A stretch of 64,000 bases of DNA from JALJPB01 sp034111045 (GTDB lineage Bacteria > Pseudomonadota > Gammaproteobacteria > Enterobacterales > Alteromonadaceae): contig JAWUYA010000057.1 of NCBI GenBank assembly GCA_034111045.1, forward strand, positions 61,778-125,777, given 5' to 3'. How positions within the stretch are numbered: the first letter of the stretch is position 1; each line of letters begins with the position of its first letter. Shown one piece after another: positions 38,270 through 47,669 of the stretch. The notes under the pieces are model-generated. The model saw only the letters and a program-made list of their open reading frames with translations, searched no databases and was not told the origin of the DNA. A program made the translations under genes and the position numbers.

Positions 38270-39247
38270 TTAATCTGTTTTAGGTTCAATATCACGGATA
38301 TGTTGACGTACTGAAATATAGCTCCCTAAAAAACCTAAACCAATAGCAAAACCGATGAGTATCAAGCTTTCTTCAAAGGTTAACCCTTTAAGCACAAAGT
38401 TACTGCCATATAAATCAGTTAATTGAGCTAAAGCTCCTGAAAGATAATAAGACAATAATGCAATGGCAATGCTAGCCAATAAGCCTCCTAAAACACCATA
38501 CCAGATGCCTGAGTATAAAAATGGCCTTTGAATAAAACTGTCTGTTGCGCCAACAAGTTTCATTACCGCAATAGCGTCTTTCTGATTAATGATTGCCAAA
38601 CGAATGGTGTTACCTATAATAAGGACCACGGATAAGCATAATAAAAAGGCAACACTTTTAACAATATCTTCAATTAACTCCGCCATTGCTTCTAATCGAG
38701 ATAACCATTCTAAATCTAATTTACCTTGTTCAACTTCTCGTTCTTTTTGTAACTTTATTAATAACTCACCAGCGGCATGTGCTTGAGACGCTCTTTTTGT
38801 TGGTATGACCAAAATGGTAGCAGGCAAGGGATTTTTATCTAAGTACTCAAGTGCTTGACCAAAGCCAGATAACATTTTAAATTCGGTTAATGCTTGTTTG
38901 GCTGAAATATACTTTACCTTTGAAACTTCGGGATAAAGCATAATACGCTGCACTAAATTCTGCGCACTTTTTTCACTGACTGATAAATTGAGAAACAAAC
39001 TAATTTCAGATGCACTGTCCCACTTTTCGGTAACTTGTTGAGCGTTTTTTACAAATAGATGGAGTGTTGCAGGTAATGTCAAACTAATACCAAGCACAAG
39101 TACAGTCATTACAGTAGTAAAAGGTGTGCGCCATAAGTCTCCTAAGCTGCCAATAGCCTGTTGTGCATGACGAATCGGTAAAGATAATAATCGATTGACA
39201 AAAGTAGAGCGATCAGGTGATTCTCTAGTAGGAACTGGGTTACTCAT
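38270..39247 (-). CDS. ftsX: Cell-division protein FtsX
   Basis: Inner-membrane partner of the FtsE ATPase; the complex activates periplasmic amidases through EnvC. The 325-residue protein has a cytoplasmic N-terminus, a first span (VMTVLVLGISLTLPATL), a large periplasmic loop and three further spans near the C-terminus with the MKLVGATDSFI motif. Overlaps ftsE by 4 bases. Confidence 0.96.
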   Translation of the reverse strand: MSNPVPTRESPDRSTFVNRLLSLPIRHAQQAIGSLGDLWRTPFTTVMTVLVLGISLTLPATLHLFVKNAQQVTEKWDSASEISLFLNLSVSEKSAQNLVQRIMLYPEVSKVKYISAKQALTEFKMLSGFGQALEYLDKNPLPATILVIPTKRASQAHAAGELLIKLQKEREVEQGKLDLEWLSRLEAMAELIEDIVKSVAFLLCLSVVLIIGNTIRLAIINQKDAIAVMKLVGATDSFIQRPFLYSGIWYGVLGGLLASIAIALLSYYLSGALAQLTDLYGSNFVLKGLTFEESLILIGFAIGLGFLGSYISVRQHIRDIEPKTD

Positions 39248-39945
39248 AGTTCACTCTTCTTTACTGCTGTTTGCATACCATTAACAAGACCATCAGTGAT
39301 CATTGTGCCTTCTTTGATCGTTAAAGTTCGGTATTTCATCCGTGCAATTAATCCCAAATCATGGGTAGCAATAAGCACAGTGACACCGACAGCATTAAAC
39401 TCTTCAAATAAGCGAATAATATCCATCGACAGTTTCGGATCCAGATTTCCTGTTGGCTCATCGGCTAATAATATAGGGGGCTTATTGACAATCGCTCGTG
39501 CAATACCAACTCGTTGCTGTTCGCCACCTGAAAGCATATAAGGATAACAGCGTAGTTTACTGCTCAAATGCACCTTTTCTATGGCAACTTCGACACGCTT
39601 TTTGATTTCTTTATGACTATAACCTTCAATAATTAAAGGTAGCGCAACATTATCAAAAATCGTCCGATCCGTGAGTAGATTATGATTTTGAAAAATCATA
39701 CCTATACCACGACGAACATAAGGGATATCTTTATATTTAATGTTTGCCAATTCAGTATCGTTGATTTTAATACTACCGGAACTGGGCTTCTCCATTAAAC
39801 TAATTAACTTTAATAAGGTACTTTTTCCGGCACCTGAGTGCCCAGTTAAAAAGGCCATTTCCCCTTTTTCTAGGTTAAAGCTTACTTGCTTTAGTGCTAA
39901 AAAGCCGCCAGGATATGTTTTATTTACATTATTAAAATGAATCAT
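39244..39945 (-). CDS. ftsE: Cell-division ATP-binding protein FtsE
   Basis: ABC ATPase that drives FtsX. The 233-residue protein has Walker A GHSGAGKST (about 36-44), signature LSGGEQQRVGIARA, Walker B ILLADEPTGNLD and the H-loop ATHD. It lies between ftsY (21-base gap) and ftsX (4-base overlap), the standard ftsYEX operon. Confidence 0.97.
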   Translation of the reverse strand: MIHFNNVNKTYPGGFLALKQVSFNLEKGEMAFLTGHSGAGKSTLLKLISLMEKPSSGSIKINDTELANIKYKDIPYVRRGIGMIFQNHNLLTDRTIFDNVALPLIIEGYSHKEIKKRVEVAIEKVHLSSKLRCYPYMLSGGEQQRVGIARAIVNKPPILLADEPTGNLDPKLSMDIIRLFEEFNAVGVTVLIATHDLGLIARMKYRTLTIKEGTMITDGLVNGMQTAVKKSEL

Positions 39946-39966
39946 ATTATTTATCGTTTTTAATTA

Positions 39967-41085
39967 TTACTGTGCAAAAAGAGCATCTATAAAGTCATCA
40001 CTATTAAATGGACGTAAATCATCGATACCTTCACCAACACCTAAGTAGCGAATTGGAATAGCAAATTTATCAGCGACCGCAAAAATAACGCCTCCTTTCG
40101 CGGTGCCATCAAGCTTTGTTAATGTTAGCCCTGTAACATTAACCGCTTTATTAAAGAGGTCCGTTTGGCTTAATGTATTTTGACCTGTGCCCGCATCAAT
40201 AGTAAGCATAACTTCATGAGGCGCATTTTCATCAATTTTTTTCATCACTCGAACCACTTTTTTAAGTTCTTCCATCAAGTGACTTTTATTTTGTAATCTA
40301 CCTGCTGTGTCGGCAATTAAGACATCAACATTACGAGCTTTGGCGGCATTTATTGCATCAAAAATTACTGAGGCGCTGTCGGCACCTGTATGCTGAGCAA
40401 TAACAGCAATATCATTACGCTCTCCCCACACTTGTAATTGTTCAACGGCTGCAGCACGGAAAGTATCGCCTGCGGCTAGCATTACTGATTTACCCTGGGC
40501 TTGAAATTGTTTAGCTAATTTACCTATAGTGGTCGTTTTACCAACACCATTAACTCCCACCATAAGAATAACGTATGGACCATTGTCGCTATCAACCTCT
40601 AACGGTTTTGCAACCGGCTCAATGATGTTCTTTAATTCAATTTTCAATAAGTCATATAAAGTCCCCGCATCTTTCAATTGCTTTTTATTAGCAGACTGAG
40701 TCAGGGAGTCAATTATTTTACTTGTAGTTTCGACACCGACATCAGCCAGTAATAAATGTGTTTCTAACTCTTCAAATAGTTCATCATCAATTTTTTTACC
40801 GCTGAAGAGATCAACTAACCCCCCCCCTAAATTTTGACGTGTTTTAGATAAACTCTGTTTTAATCGACTGAAAAATCCTTCTCGTGGTTTCGGCAGATCA
40901 TTGACACTCGATGATCTATCAACTATTGACTCAGTCACGTCAAACTCACTAATTGTTTCTTTATCTTGAGACTGATTTACCAACTTTTCTGTATGGTCAG
41001 CCTCACTTTCGTCAGTAACAGTTTGCTCTTTCTCTTGCTGGTCAACTAAACCTAACCAGGAAAACATACCTTTTTTCTTAGACAT
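39967..41085 (-). CDS. ftsY: Signal recognition particle receptor FtsY
   Basis: SRP receptor GTPase that delivers ribosome-nascent chains to the Sec translocon. The 372-residue protein has an acidic N-terminal A domain (about 1-70) and the NG domain with GVNGVGKTTTIGKLA, DTFRAAAVEQL, DTAGRLQNKSHLM, TKLDGTAKGG and GEGIDDLRPF. I chose ATG at 41085 (MSKKKGMFSW), as in other FtsY proteins; a TTG five codons upstream is possible. Divergent from rsmD. Confidence 0.97.
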   Translation of the reverse strand: MSKKKGMFSWLGLVDQQEKEQTVTDESEADHTEKLVNQSQDKETISEFDVTESIVDRSSSVNDLPKPREGFFSRLKQSLSKTRQNLGGGLVDLFSGKKIDDELFEELETHLLLADVGVETTSKIIDSLTQSANKKQLKDAGTLYDLLKIELKNIIEPVAKPLEVDSDNGPYVILMVGVNGVGKTTTIGKLAKQFQAQGKSVMLAAGDTFRAAAVEQLQVWGERNDIAVIAQHTGADSASVIFDAINAAKARNVDVLIADTAGRLQNKSHLMEELKKVVRVMKKIDENAPHEVMLTIDAGTGQNTLSQTDLFNKAVNVTGLTLTKLDGTAKGGVIFAVADKFAIPIRYLGVGEGIDDLRPFNSDDFIDALFAQ

Positions 41086-41159
41086 AATTTTTTCAATCAA
41101 AGCGATATAAGGTTATAATTAGCACCATAGTAACACCTAAAAATAAAGCTGTCAGTGAT

Positions 41160-41747
41160 ATGAAGCATGCAATAAAACAACAAATTAAAAATCCAGTAAA
41201 AGGCAGTATAAGGATAATCGCAGGGAAATACAGAGGACGTAAATTACCGGTATTAATGTCTGAAGGGTTAAGGCCAACGACTGACCGTGTAAAAGAAACG
41301 GTTTTTAACTGGTTAATGCCTTATGTTCAAGATGCTAAATGCTTAGATTGTTTTGCAGGCTCTGGCAGTTTAGGCTTTGAGGCCTTGTCACGCGGCGCTA
41401 AGCAAGTCACTCTGTTGGAGTTAAATAAATCAGCAGCAAGTCAGTTAAAAGCCAACAAGCTATTGCTCAAAGCTGAAGAGGTCAAGATCAACCAAACAAA
41501 TACTGTAGAGTACTTAAAGGGTAATATAGAAAAATACGACCTGGTATTTCTCGATCCCCCTTTTAGAAAAAAACTTGCTGAGCAATGTGCTATATTACTC
41601 AATAGTGGATGGCTGGCAGAAAAATCGCTTATTTATGTTGAAATGGAAGCTAATGACAACGCCCAACAACTTCCTAATAATTGGTGTTTATTAAAAGAAA
41701 AAATCGCTGGGCAAGTCAGTTATCAACTTTATCAATACCAACCTTAG
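41160..41747 (+). CDS. rsmD: 16S rRNA (guanine966-N2)-methyltransferase
   Basis: Methylates G966 of 16S rRNA. The 195-residue protein has the N-terminal RIIAGKYRGRKLPV and RPTTDRVKETVFNWL motifs, the SAM site CLDCFAGSGSLGFEALSRGA and the catalytic DPPF motif (LVFLDPPFRK). Divergent from ftsY, the conserved arrangement. Confidence 0.96.
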   Translation: MKHAIKQQIKNPVKGSIRIIAGKYRGRKLPVLMSEGLRPTTDRVKETVFNWLMPYVQDAKCLDCFAGSGSLGFEALSRGAKQVTLLELNKSAASQLKANKLLLKAEEVKINQTNTVEYLKGNIEKYDLVFLDPPFRKKLAEQCAILLNSGWLAEKSLIYVEMEANDNAQQLPNNWCLLKEKIAGQVSYQLYQYQP

Positions 41748-41764
41748 ACCTTATTAATCAATAA

Positions 41765-42361
41765 CTAAATTTCTATACCTAAATTAGAAAGTCCTTCGTA
41801 AAGCATTAATTCCTTAACTTTTATACAGGTATTTTTACTTTCAGGCGCATGGCTCAGAAAGTCAAAAAGCTCCTCTTGACTGGCAACTTCCCATTTCATT
41901 AAAGGGTGTTGGTTAATATCGGTCTCTAAAATCTCAACGGCTGATTGCTCATCAAGCTCCTCTACTAACATGAGTTCAACATAAAAGCTGACACTGTTGG
42001 CTGACAACCGGCTCACATTGAATATTCCCTCGTCGTCTTTATCTTGCATGGCCTGTAAAAGCGACATTAACGCCATACAAGTATCCAAAGCAGGGAATAC
42101 GCCAAAGGTATTAAAATGTTCAGGGTTTGGGGTTTGTTCTTCAAGTTTGGCTAATTGCGCGCTGAAATTAATTTTACAACGATTATTTTTATCGAGCCAT
42201 TGCCACACTAAATCAAGTTGATTTCGAATAACCTTAAACTCGCCAAACGCTTCAACATCACTGAACATTTGATAATTGGGTAACATACGCTCTAAAAGTG
42301 CGCCACAAAAGGCAATTTGTTGCCATTGACTTAGTTTTTTTAATGATAAGTGGATAGCCAA
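41765..42361 (-). CDS. YjaG family protein (DUF416)
   Basis: A 198-residue soluble protein of the DUF416/YjaG family. It has the N-terminal LSQWQQIAFCGALLERMLPNY and the central FPALDTCMALMSLLQAM segments. Function is unknown. It is convergent with rsmD, 17 bases apart. Confidence 0.85.
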   Translation of the reverse strand: MAIHLSLKKLSQWQQIAFCGALLERMLPNYQMFSDVEAFGEFKVIRNQLDLVWQWLDKNNRCKINFSAQLAKLEEQTPNPEHFNTFGVFPALDTCMALMSLLQAMQDKDDEGIFNVSRLSANSVSFYVELMLVEELDEQSAVEILETDINQHPLMKWEVASQEELFDFLSHAPESKNTCIKVKELMLYEGLSNLGIEI

Positions 42362-42845
42362 GGTAATAAGCTCGATAATTTTTTAGTTAACAAAAATACA
42401 GTATGAAGTTTAAACTTGCTCTTTACCACCTTAGCGACACAGGATAAGTGTACTCTATTACACCTTTTTGCTTTCCTGCTAACAACTGACTTAATCCCAG
42501 AGGCAATGGTTATAATTCACTAGTCGCTGTATCAATGAAGCGCTAAACTTTGATGTGATTGAATAGCTAACGCGACTCTTTTCGCCACCTCTGCCTTGGT
42601 TGATAATGCTGCTGAGTATTGAATTTTAACCTTGCTGTGAGTCAGTTGCCCTACTTTTTCATTGGTCAATTTTGGCTAGTGTCACTCTAGCCAAACTACC
42701 ACATGAACTTCATCGTGTTAAAAGTCATGGAGGAAACTGTTTTTTCTCTCAGTACAACAGCTTTTATTGGTTAATAAACACTCCTTTACTCAAAAAAAAA
42801 GAAACTTAAGTCTCTTTTTTATGTTGAATATTTAAAGGTCGTTAA
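42362..42845. other. Gene-free region before sapC
   Basis: About 480 bases. Apart from the terminator of the sapC-type gene at its right end I see no gene, RNA or clear promoter; scattered stops occur in all frames. Confidence 0.5.
42791..42820 (-). terminator. Terminator of the SapC-type gene
   Basis: An A9 run, GAAACTTAAGTCTC and a T6 run form a stem of about 12 bp with one mismatch centred on ACTTAAGT. On the minus strand it is followed by T9. It could also act on the plus strand. Confidence 0.8.
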
Positions 42846-43613
42846 TTATTTTTTATCTTCAACGCTAACGTTGATTGGGGTAATTTGAATGCCACTAATT
42901 TTAGCATCAGAACTATCATTTCTAAGCTGAATCAGACGGTTAACTTGACTTAAAGAGCCTAACATAGCGTAAATAGGAACAAATAAACCACGTTTATGGA
43001 AATCTAAAACCTTATCATCCGCCAATTTTGCGATTTTCTCTTCATTAACAGTGAATATACCGACTAATTTTTTATTGTCACCTGAAACACCATTAAGTTT
43101 TAATTCTAGCTCTTGAAGCAAATCATTGTCGGCTAACTCTTTAATAAACTGGTCCGTCATTCTTTCATTTTCATACATACGACCTAATGACTGTTGTACA
43201 TTTTTAAGCACATCAGTTTCTTCGCCTTTCTCATCAAACAAAGCCAACTCTTTATCTTCACCGATAAATTCACTGTCTAAGTCAACACATGCGGTTAATG
43301 TTTTTTCTTTATCCGGGTCTACACCCAACATAAATGGTGCCATGCCAATGCTTTGAGGAATATATAAACCTAACCATTTATCTTCTTTAAAAAATAAATT
43401 TTCACCACTTTCTAAACCCAGCATAGCAACACTACGGTAACGCTCTGATTCAGGGTCTTTAACGATAACAACAGGAAAACTACTAGCTGCTTGCGCAAAC
43501 TCACTAGCAGTTACAGGAATAATGTGCTGACCAGAAACTTGTTTTAAATTTCTTTTGTTAGCCAATTTTAATTTTTGGTGTTGTTCTTTTTTTATTGCTA
43601 CGATATTAGCCAT
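42846..43613 (-). CDS. SapC family protein
   Basis: A 255-residue protein of the SapC family (PF07277; named after a Campylobacter S-layer locus, function unknown). It contains FPVVIVKDPESERYRSVAML near residues 47-66, the conserved WLGLYIPQSIGMAPFML, and a C-terminal LDFHKRGLFVPIYAMLGSL block. No signal peptide is seen. The ATG at 43613 is preferred over the adjacent TTG. Standalone gene with its own terminator. Confidence 0.88.
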   Translation of the reverse strand: MANIVAIKKEQHQKLKLANKRNLKQVSGQHIIPVTASEFAQAASSFPVVIVKDPESERYRSVAMLGLESGENLFFKEDKWLGLYIPQSIGMAPFMLGVDPDKEKTLTACVDLDSEFIGEDKELALFDEKGEETDVLKNVQQSLGRMYENERMTDQFIKELADNDLLQELELKLNGVSGDNKKLVGIFTVNEEKIAKLADDKVLDFHKRGLFVPIYAMLGSLSQVNRLIQLRNDSSDAKISGIQITPINVSVEDKK

Positions 43614-43802
43614 CAATCTATTCTCTTCTTATTAATGCTTTATTGGTAAGGTTTAATAATTAGCATATTTGTTATAATATTAAAATAAGTTATGGAGACA
43701 GCGATATTAACTTTCAATAGTAAATAACATTTACTTTTAGTTAGTAAGCTATGACTATAATTTTAATACCTTTTAAATTAAAAAATTTTCACTGCGACTC
43801 AC

Positions 43803-44102
43803 ATGAAACTAAAATTTGCGTTCACATTGTTACTTGTTTTTTTTGCTACTTCATCACAAGCTACAGTCAAAATAGCTATAATTCACGGTAAAACCGAAGA
43901 AGGTATTGCCAAAATCAGAATAAAAAATGAAACAAATATCGCTCTTGCTTGTTATATTGCAATAGATGGACAAAAAGTTAACTTTCATATTGCCCCTTTT
44001 TTATCCTCTAAGTGGTATCAAGCAGCAGACAGTGGGTTTAATTATCGGCATTTTAGTACTTGGTGTGACTACCTCTCACTTTACCCAGAATATAAACCTT
44101 AA
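43803..44102 (+). CDS. Small secreted hypothetical protein
   Basis: A 99-residue protein with a clear signal peptide (MKLKFAFTLLLVFFATSSQA, cleavage after SQA). The mature part is about 79 residues, beta-rich, with two cysteines (in ALACYIAI and STWCDYL) that could form a disulfide. I do not recognise the family. Standalone, divergent from the sapC-type gene. Confidence 0.65.
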   Translation: MKLKFAFTLLLVFFATSSQATVKIAIIHGKTEEGIAKIRIKNETNIALACYIAIDGQKVNFHIAPFLSSKWYQAADSGFNYRHFSTWCDYLSLYPEYKP

Positions 44103-44268
44103 ATTTAACACCAGACATAACCTCGTCAATTGTTGAGCTATATATTGATCTTCGCCAAGTATTTCATGTTAACAAAACGGCTAATAAATTATAAAGTAAG
44201 ATAAGCTTAAACTTGTCTTAAGTAGTGGCTGTTAGTTTATAAGTGTTTATTTTACTTATAGATTTGCC

Positions 44269-44619
44269 ATGCATACTCTTTTAAAAGTCCACCGGTTAAT
44301 TCGACCATTCCTACGTTTTTCGTTATGCCTATTAATTTTTCTATTCGTCAGTCGGATAATGCTTTCAATGTGGCGAGTAGATAGAGTTGCCGACGTTGGC
44401 GGTTAGGGAGCCCTTTCATAAAGGTACAAATAAAAATTTAGCGGTAAAACTAGATAAGTCGCAAAGAAGGTTTTTTACCCTCGCGAAGGTGTTAGCACAG
44501 CACGGTTATGTTACCCAGTTTATGCGGCTCCTCAAGTTGAACTAGATAAAAAAGCCTTAGCTCATGCATTATTCGGAAGTTCAGCTTACAATAAAGTCTT
44601 ATATAAACTAGCTGATTAA
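44269..44619 (+). pseudogene. Remnant of an LTA-synthase-like sulfatase-type transferase
   Basis: The first 45 codons (44269-44406) read MHTLLKVHRLIRPFLRFSLC and a membrane span, then MLSMWRVDRV, like the N-terminus of LTA-synthase-type membrane sulfatases, and then stop. Further on, 44470-44545 in another frame reads FFTLAKVLAQHGYVTQF, like an internal sulfatase segment, and another frame runs to a stop at 44617-44619 with LDKKALAHALFGSSAYNKVL. These are decayed pieces of one or more genes, with a large internal deletion likely. The end overlaps the convergent dgkA by 12 bases. Confidence 0.55.
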
Positions 44620-44991
44620 ATTATCAGGCAACAAAATAGCCAGCCAAACAAGTACAGCAATCAGTAAACTCAATAAAACCGCTGCCGACCCTAAATCTTT
44701 TGCAAGACCTGATAAAGGGTGAATCTCCAAACCAATACGGTCAACAACAACTTCAATAGCGGTATTAATTACTTCCGTAAAAACAATAAATAACAGTGAG
44801 ACAATGAGCCCTACTTGTTCCTTTAAGGTAATATCTACATAACAAGTGATCGGAATTAAAAGAACCAGCATTAACACTTCTTGTTTAAAGGCCGATTCAT
44901 TTTTCATTAACCATTTAAAAGCATTAAGAGAGTTTTTTGTTGCTAAAAAAGCTCTCTTGATGCCCGTAGGTTTATTAGTGTTTTCAAACAT
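44608..44991 (-). CDS. dgkA: Diacylglycerol kinase (DgkA)
   Basis: Trimeric inner-membrane kinase that phosphorylates diacylglycerol to phosphatidic acid, recycling the diacylglycerol made when phospholipid head groups are transferred. The 127-residue protein has an amphipathic N-terminus, three membrane spans and the active-site block FTEVINTAIEVVVDRIG with AKDLGSAAV. The start overlaps the stop of the eptA remnant by one base, the coupling expected of an eptA-dgkA operon. Confidence 0.95.
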   Translation of the reverse strand: MFENTNKPTGIKRAFLATKNSLNAFKWLMKNESAFKQEVLMLVLLIPITCYVDITLKEQVGLIVSLLFIVFTEVINTAIEVVVDRIGLEIHPLSGLAKDLGSAAVLLSLLIAVLVWLAILLPDNLIS

Positions 44992-45302
44992 TAATCATTA
45001 ACCTCAGTGGTGGGTAATTTATTATTGACCCTTGCAATATTACTCGATGATTTACATGAGTGGAAGACATCTAATGCTTGGTTATACGTTGTTGATTCAA
45101 TATCCATTAAGCCCATCATACTATCAAAGATATTATCATAGGAATATCTGTTTGCTGATGTCGCTTGTAAACCTTGATGGTTAATATCGGCGTATGTTTC
45201 ATTGTGCCAATAAATCATTGGAATGCGGGTTTGTTCAGCGGACGTAAAAGTATAAGGTGTGGCCTTTGCATAAAATAGAGCAGTTGAAAACGAGACACTA
45301 TT
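44991..45302 (-). pseudogene. 3' remnant of phosphoethanolamine transferase eptA
   Basis: An open stretch after a TAA stop reads ATPYTFTSAEQTRIPMIYWHN, then DNIFDSMMGLMDIES and CKSSSNIARVN, which match the C-terminal end of EptA-type lipid A phosphoethanolamine transferases (the TPYxxAPxEQTxVPM and DNIFHTxLGL segments). The membrane part and catalytic Thr region are missing. It is directly followed by dgkA. Confidence 0.75.
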
Positions 45303-45772
45303 TTATTCATATTTAAGCCTTAAATATCTTTTATGTAATTTTTTTCAGCAGACATCTAACAAAGGCGATATCATTGATACGCCTGTTTAGCGCTGGTGGA
45401 AATAAACGTATTTAATGCTAGGGGGCAATGGTTTTAGACGTGAAAACACAGTGCAACGGACAGTTGGTTGCTACAGAAAATTTAACAATACCCCCTAAAA
45501 ATCCAACAAAACACATTATAAATTTATCGTTTTAAGGAACGCTTAGCACAGGCTTAATGTTTACCGAATTGACAGGATAATTTTAAGTGAAGGTGATGAG
45601 CTGAGGTTTTTTGAAAAAGATGGATGTTCAGACAATATTCAAATGAAGCGTAACGTCGATGTGGCTCGCTATTCTCCTGCTGATTTTTGAAAAAATATGG
45701 GGATATAATCGTATGATGATTATATCCCCTTAAACAGTGGTGTTAACAAGCTATTTGGGGGTATTTTAAAAG
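45303..45772. other. Eroded region upstream of eptA remnant
   Basis: About 470 bases without an intact gene. The plus strand has a 48-codon open stretch (45547-45690, ending RFFEKDGCSDNIQMKRNV and a stop) that looks like the C-terminal end of a lost protein. No upstream part or start codon is visible for it. A terminator hairpin lies at 45699-45729. Confidence 0.5.
45690..45729 (-). terminator. Terminator of the PEBP gene
   Basis: A perfect 12-bp hairpin, GGGGATATAATC / GATTATATCCCC, with a 7-base loop. On the minus strand it is followed by ATATTTTTTC, about 45 bases after the stop of the PEBP-family gene. Confidence 0.85.
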
Positions 45773-46342
45773 TTAGTCTCTTTTGTACAAAGACTCAATA
45801 GTAGCAGATTCTATTGTATTGGCGTTGATCATATAACCGGCCAAAGCTCCTGAAGCTCCTTCGGGTAAGGCTAAATTATCTACCGACAATGCATGCACAG
45901 TAAAGCGATAATGGTGTATACCATGACCTGATGGAGGACACGCGCCACCAAAACCACGTTGACCATAATCATTTTTTATTTGCATGCTACCATCAGGAGT
46001 AAGTTTTTCTTTGGTACTTCCTGCGTTTGCTTTTATTTCGGTCACGTCTTTTGGAATATTTACTATTTGCCAATGCCACCAACCGCTGCCTGTTGGCGCA
46101 TCGGGGTCATAAACTGTTATGGCAAAACTTTTCGTTCCCTCAGGAGCTCCTGACCATGCAAGCTGTGGAGACAAATCTTTTCCTGAACAACCAAACCCAG
46201 TGAATTCATGAGCTTTAGACATGAATTCTCCTTGGCTAATATCTTGGCTCGATAAGGTAAAAGGACCAGCAAAAGCTGATACCGAAAAGCCTAAAGATAT
46301 AATAACTAGTGGCGAAAGTAACTGTGACATAATTTTTTTCAT
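45773..46342 (-). CDS. Secreted PEBP/YbhB-family protein
   Basis: A 189-residue protein of the phosphatidylethanolamine-binding (Raf kinase inhibitor-like, YbhB/YbcL) family. The signal peptide ends in VSAFAGPF. The ligand-site motifs are DPDAPTGSGWWHWQIVNIP and GGACPPSGHGIHHYRFTVHAL. I chose ATG at 46342 (MKKIMSQLL) as it gives a normal signal peptide; the open frame extends further upstream. Function in bacteria is unclear. It lies next to an AraC regulator on the same strand. Confidence 0.9.
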   Translation of the reverse strand: MKKIMSQLLSPLVIISLGFSVSAFAGPFTLSSQDISQGEFMSKAHEFTGFGCSGKDLSPQLAWSGAPEGTKSFAITVYDPDAPTGSGWWHWQIVNIPKDVTEIKANAGSTKEKLTPDGSMQIKNDYGQRGFGGACPPSGHGIHHYRFTVHALSVDNLALPEGASGALAGYMINANTIESATIESLYKRD

Positions 46343-46432
46343 AAGAGTATTGATATGTGTTAATAAAATGATGTTGACTATTTTAGCGATATTAACCTTT
46401 AAATATAGCCTATAAACGGTCATCTATTCGCC

Positions 46433-47239
46433 TTATTCCGCCAATTTGGTTTTTCTTAACTCTGAAGGTGTTAAACCAAATCGTGTCTTAAAACGACTTG
46501 TAAATCGAGATTGCGAGTAATAGCCACATTGTTCAGCTATAGAGCCAATTGATTGCATTGTACTTTGCAATAAATGTAATCCTAACCCGAGTTTTACCTG
46601 ATCTTTTATCTCTTGTAATTGGGTTCCTTCAAATTTTAATTTTCGTCGTAAGGTCGACTCACTCATCGCTAATTCCTGGCAAATACTTGCCATCGTTAAT
46701 TCATTAGACATATTTTCAGTAAAAAGGCTATGAAGTCGATGTCCAACATTAGGATTAGCAACCATAGACAAAATTTCCTTATATCCCAGGTAACACATTA
46801 ACTGTATTATCTCTTTTCTTCTTAAAGACCATAAGGCTTGAGGCGCCCAATAAGACCACTCAACAAACTGCTGTAAACATTTCTCTAGGGTTGGTGTTAT
46901 TTCTCCTACACAATAGTTTTCTTGATTGACTAGACTAATCTCAAGCGCATCAAAGTCTTGAGGTTCAAATTCAATTAACAAAGCCAAATACTCATTTTCT
47001 TTGGGAATATTGCGCATATCAATGGCTGGGTTATTAGACAAGAAAATAAAGTTCCCGGTCGTACAGCTAATTTCACCTTTTTTGCCGAGCGCTTTATTAC
47101 CTAAAAGTACCGCAATAAGCATGGGTTTGATCACAGGAACATTGAGTAGTCTCTGCTCTTTAATGGAAGAGTATACTGAAAAAGGTAATAGACGCTTATC
47201 CCCTACGGTATTTTTAAGTGCGTTAATTAAATTATCCAT
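46433..47239 (-). CDS. AraC family transcriptional regulator
   Basis: A 268-residue regulator with a C-terminal AraC/XylS helix-turn-helix pair (LTMASICQELAMSESTLRRKL and IGSIAEQCGYYSQSRFTSRFK, about 175-255) and an N-terminal cupin-like ligand domain. The ATG at 47239 has AGAGGG only 3 bases upstream; a TTG eight codons upstream, also preceded by no clear site, is the alternative. It may control the PEBP gene downstream (90-base gap). Confidence 0.88.
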   Translation of the reverse strand: MDNLINALKNTVGDKRLLPFSVYSSIKEQRLLNVPVIKPMLIAVLLGNKALGKKGEISCTTGNFIFLSNNPAIDMRNIPKENEYLALLIEFEPQDFDALEISLVNQENYCVGEITPTLEKCLQQFVEWSYWAPQALWSLRRKEIIQLMCYLGYKEILSMVANPNVGHRLHSLFTENMSNELTMASICQELAMSESTLRRKLKFEGTQLQEIKDQVKLGLGLHLLQSTMQSIGSIAEQCGYYSQSRFTSRFKTRFGLTPSELRKTKLAE

Positions 47240-47263
47240 AATCCCTCTAATAAGCCCTCTCAA

Positions 47264-47669
47264 TGATTAGCCTTGATTTAATTTTGTTGGTTGATTGTAT
47301 TAATAACACTTACGTTTTTTCTTGTTGTTACTTTTTAAAATGCGCTCAACATAGCTTTAAGTCTTAGCACCTATTAAACTATCATATCTTGGCTAGTCTC
47401 TATCAATACTTTTTTTGATGAGCACATTCCTTTTTTACGGTAAATGGCCGGTTTTTTGTCTTGAAATGTTAACTAAGGAGAGTAACTTGTTAAGTCCCTG
47501 GGTGTTTATAATGCACGATATAATCTGAGCCCGTGTTCATCCATGCTAATTCAGTGGTTATTTTAATTAGGGTAAGGCCCTATTTATTAGCCAACCGCAG
47601 CTAAAAAACGAAGCCTACAGCAGATAAAGTGACCATTAAAGCGGAAACTAAAGATGATAGTTCACCTCA
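47264..47669. other. Divergent AraC-tamA intergenic region
   Basis: About 400 bases with no gene that I can support. It separates the AraC gene from tamA and should hold both promoters; no operator is clear. Confidence 0.5.
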
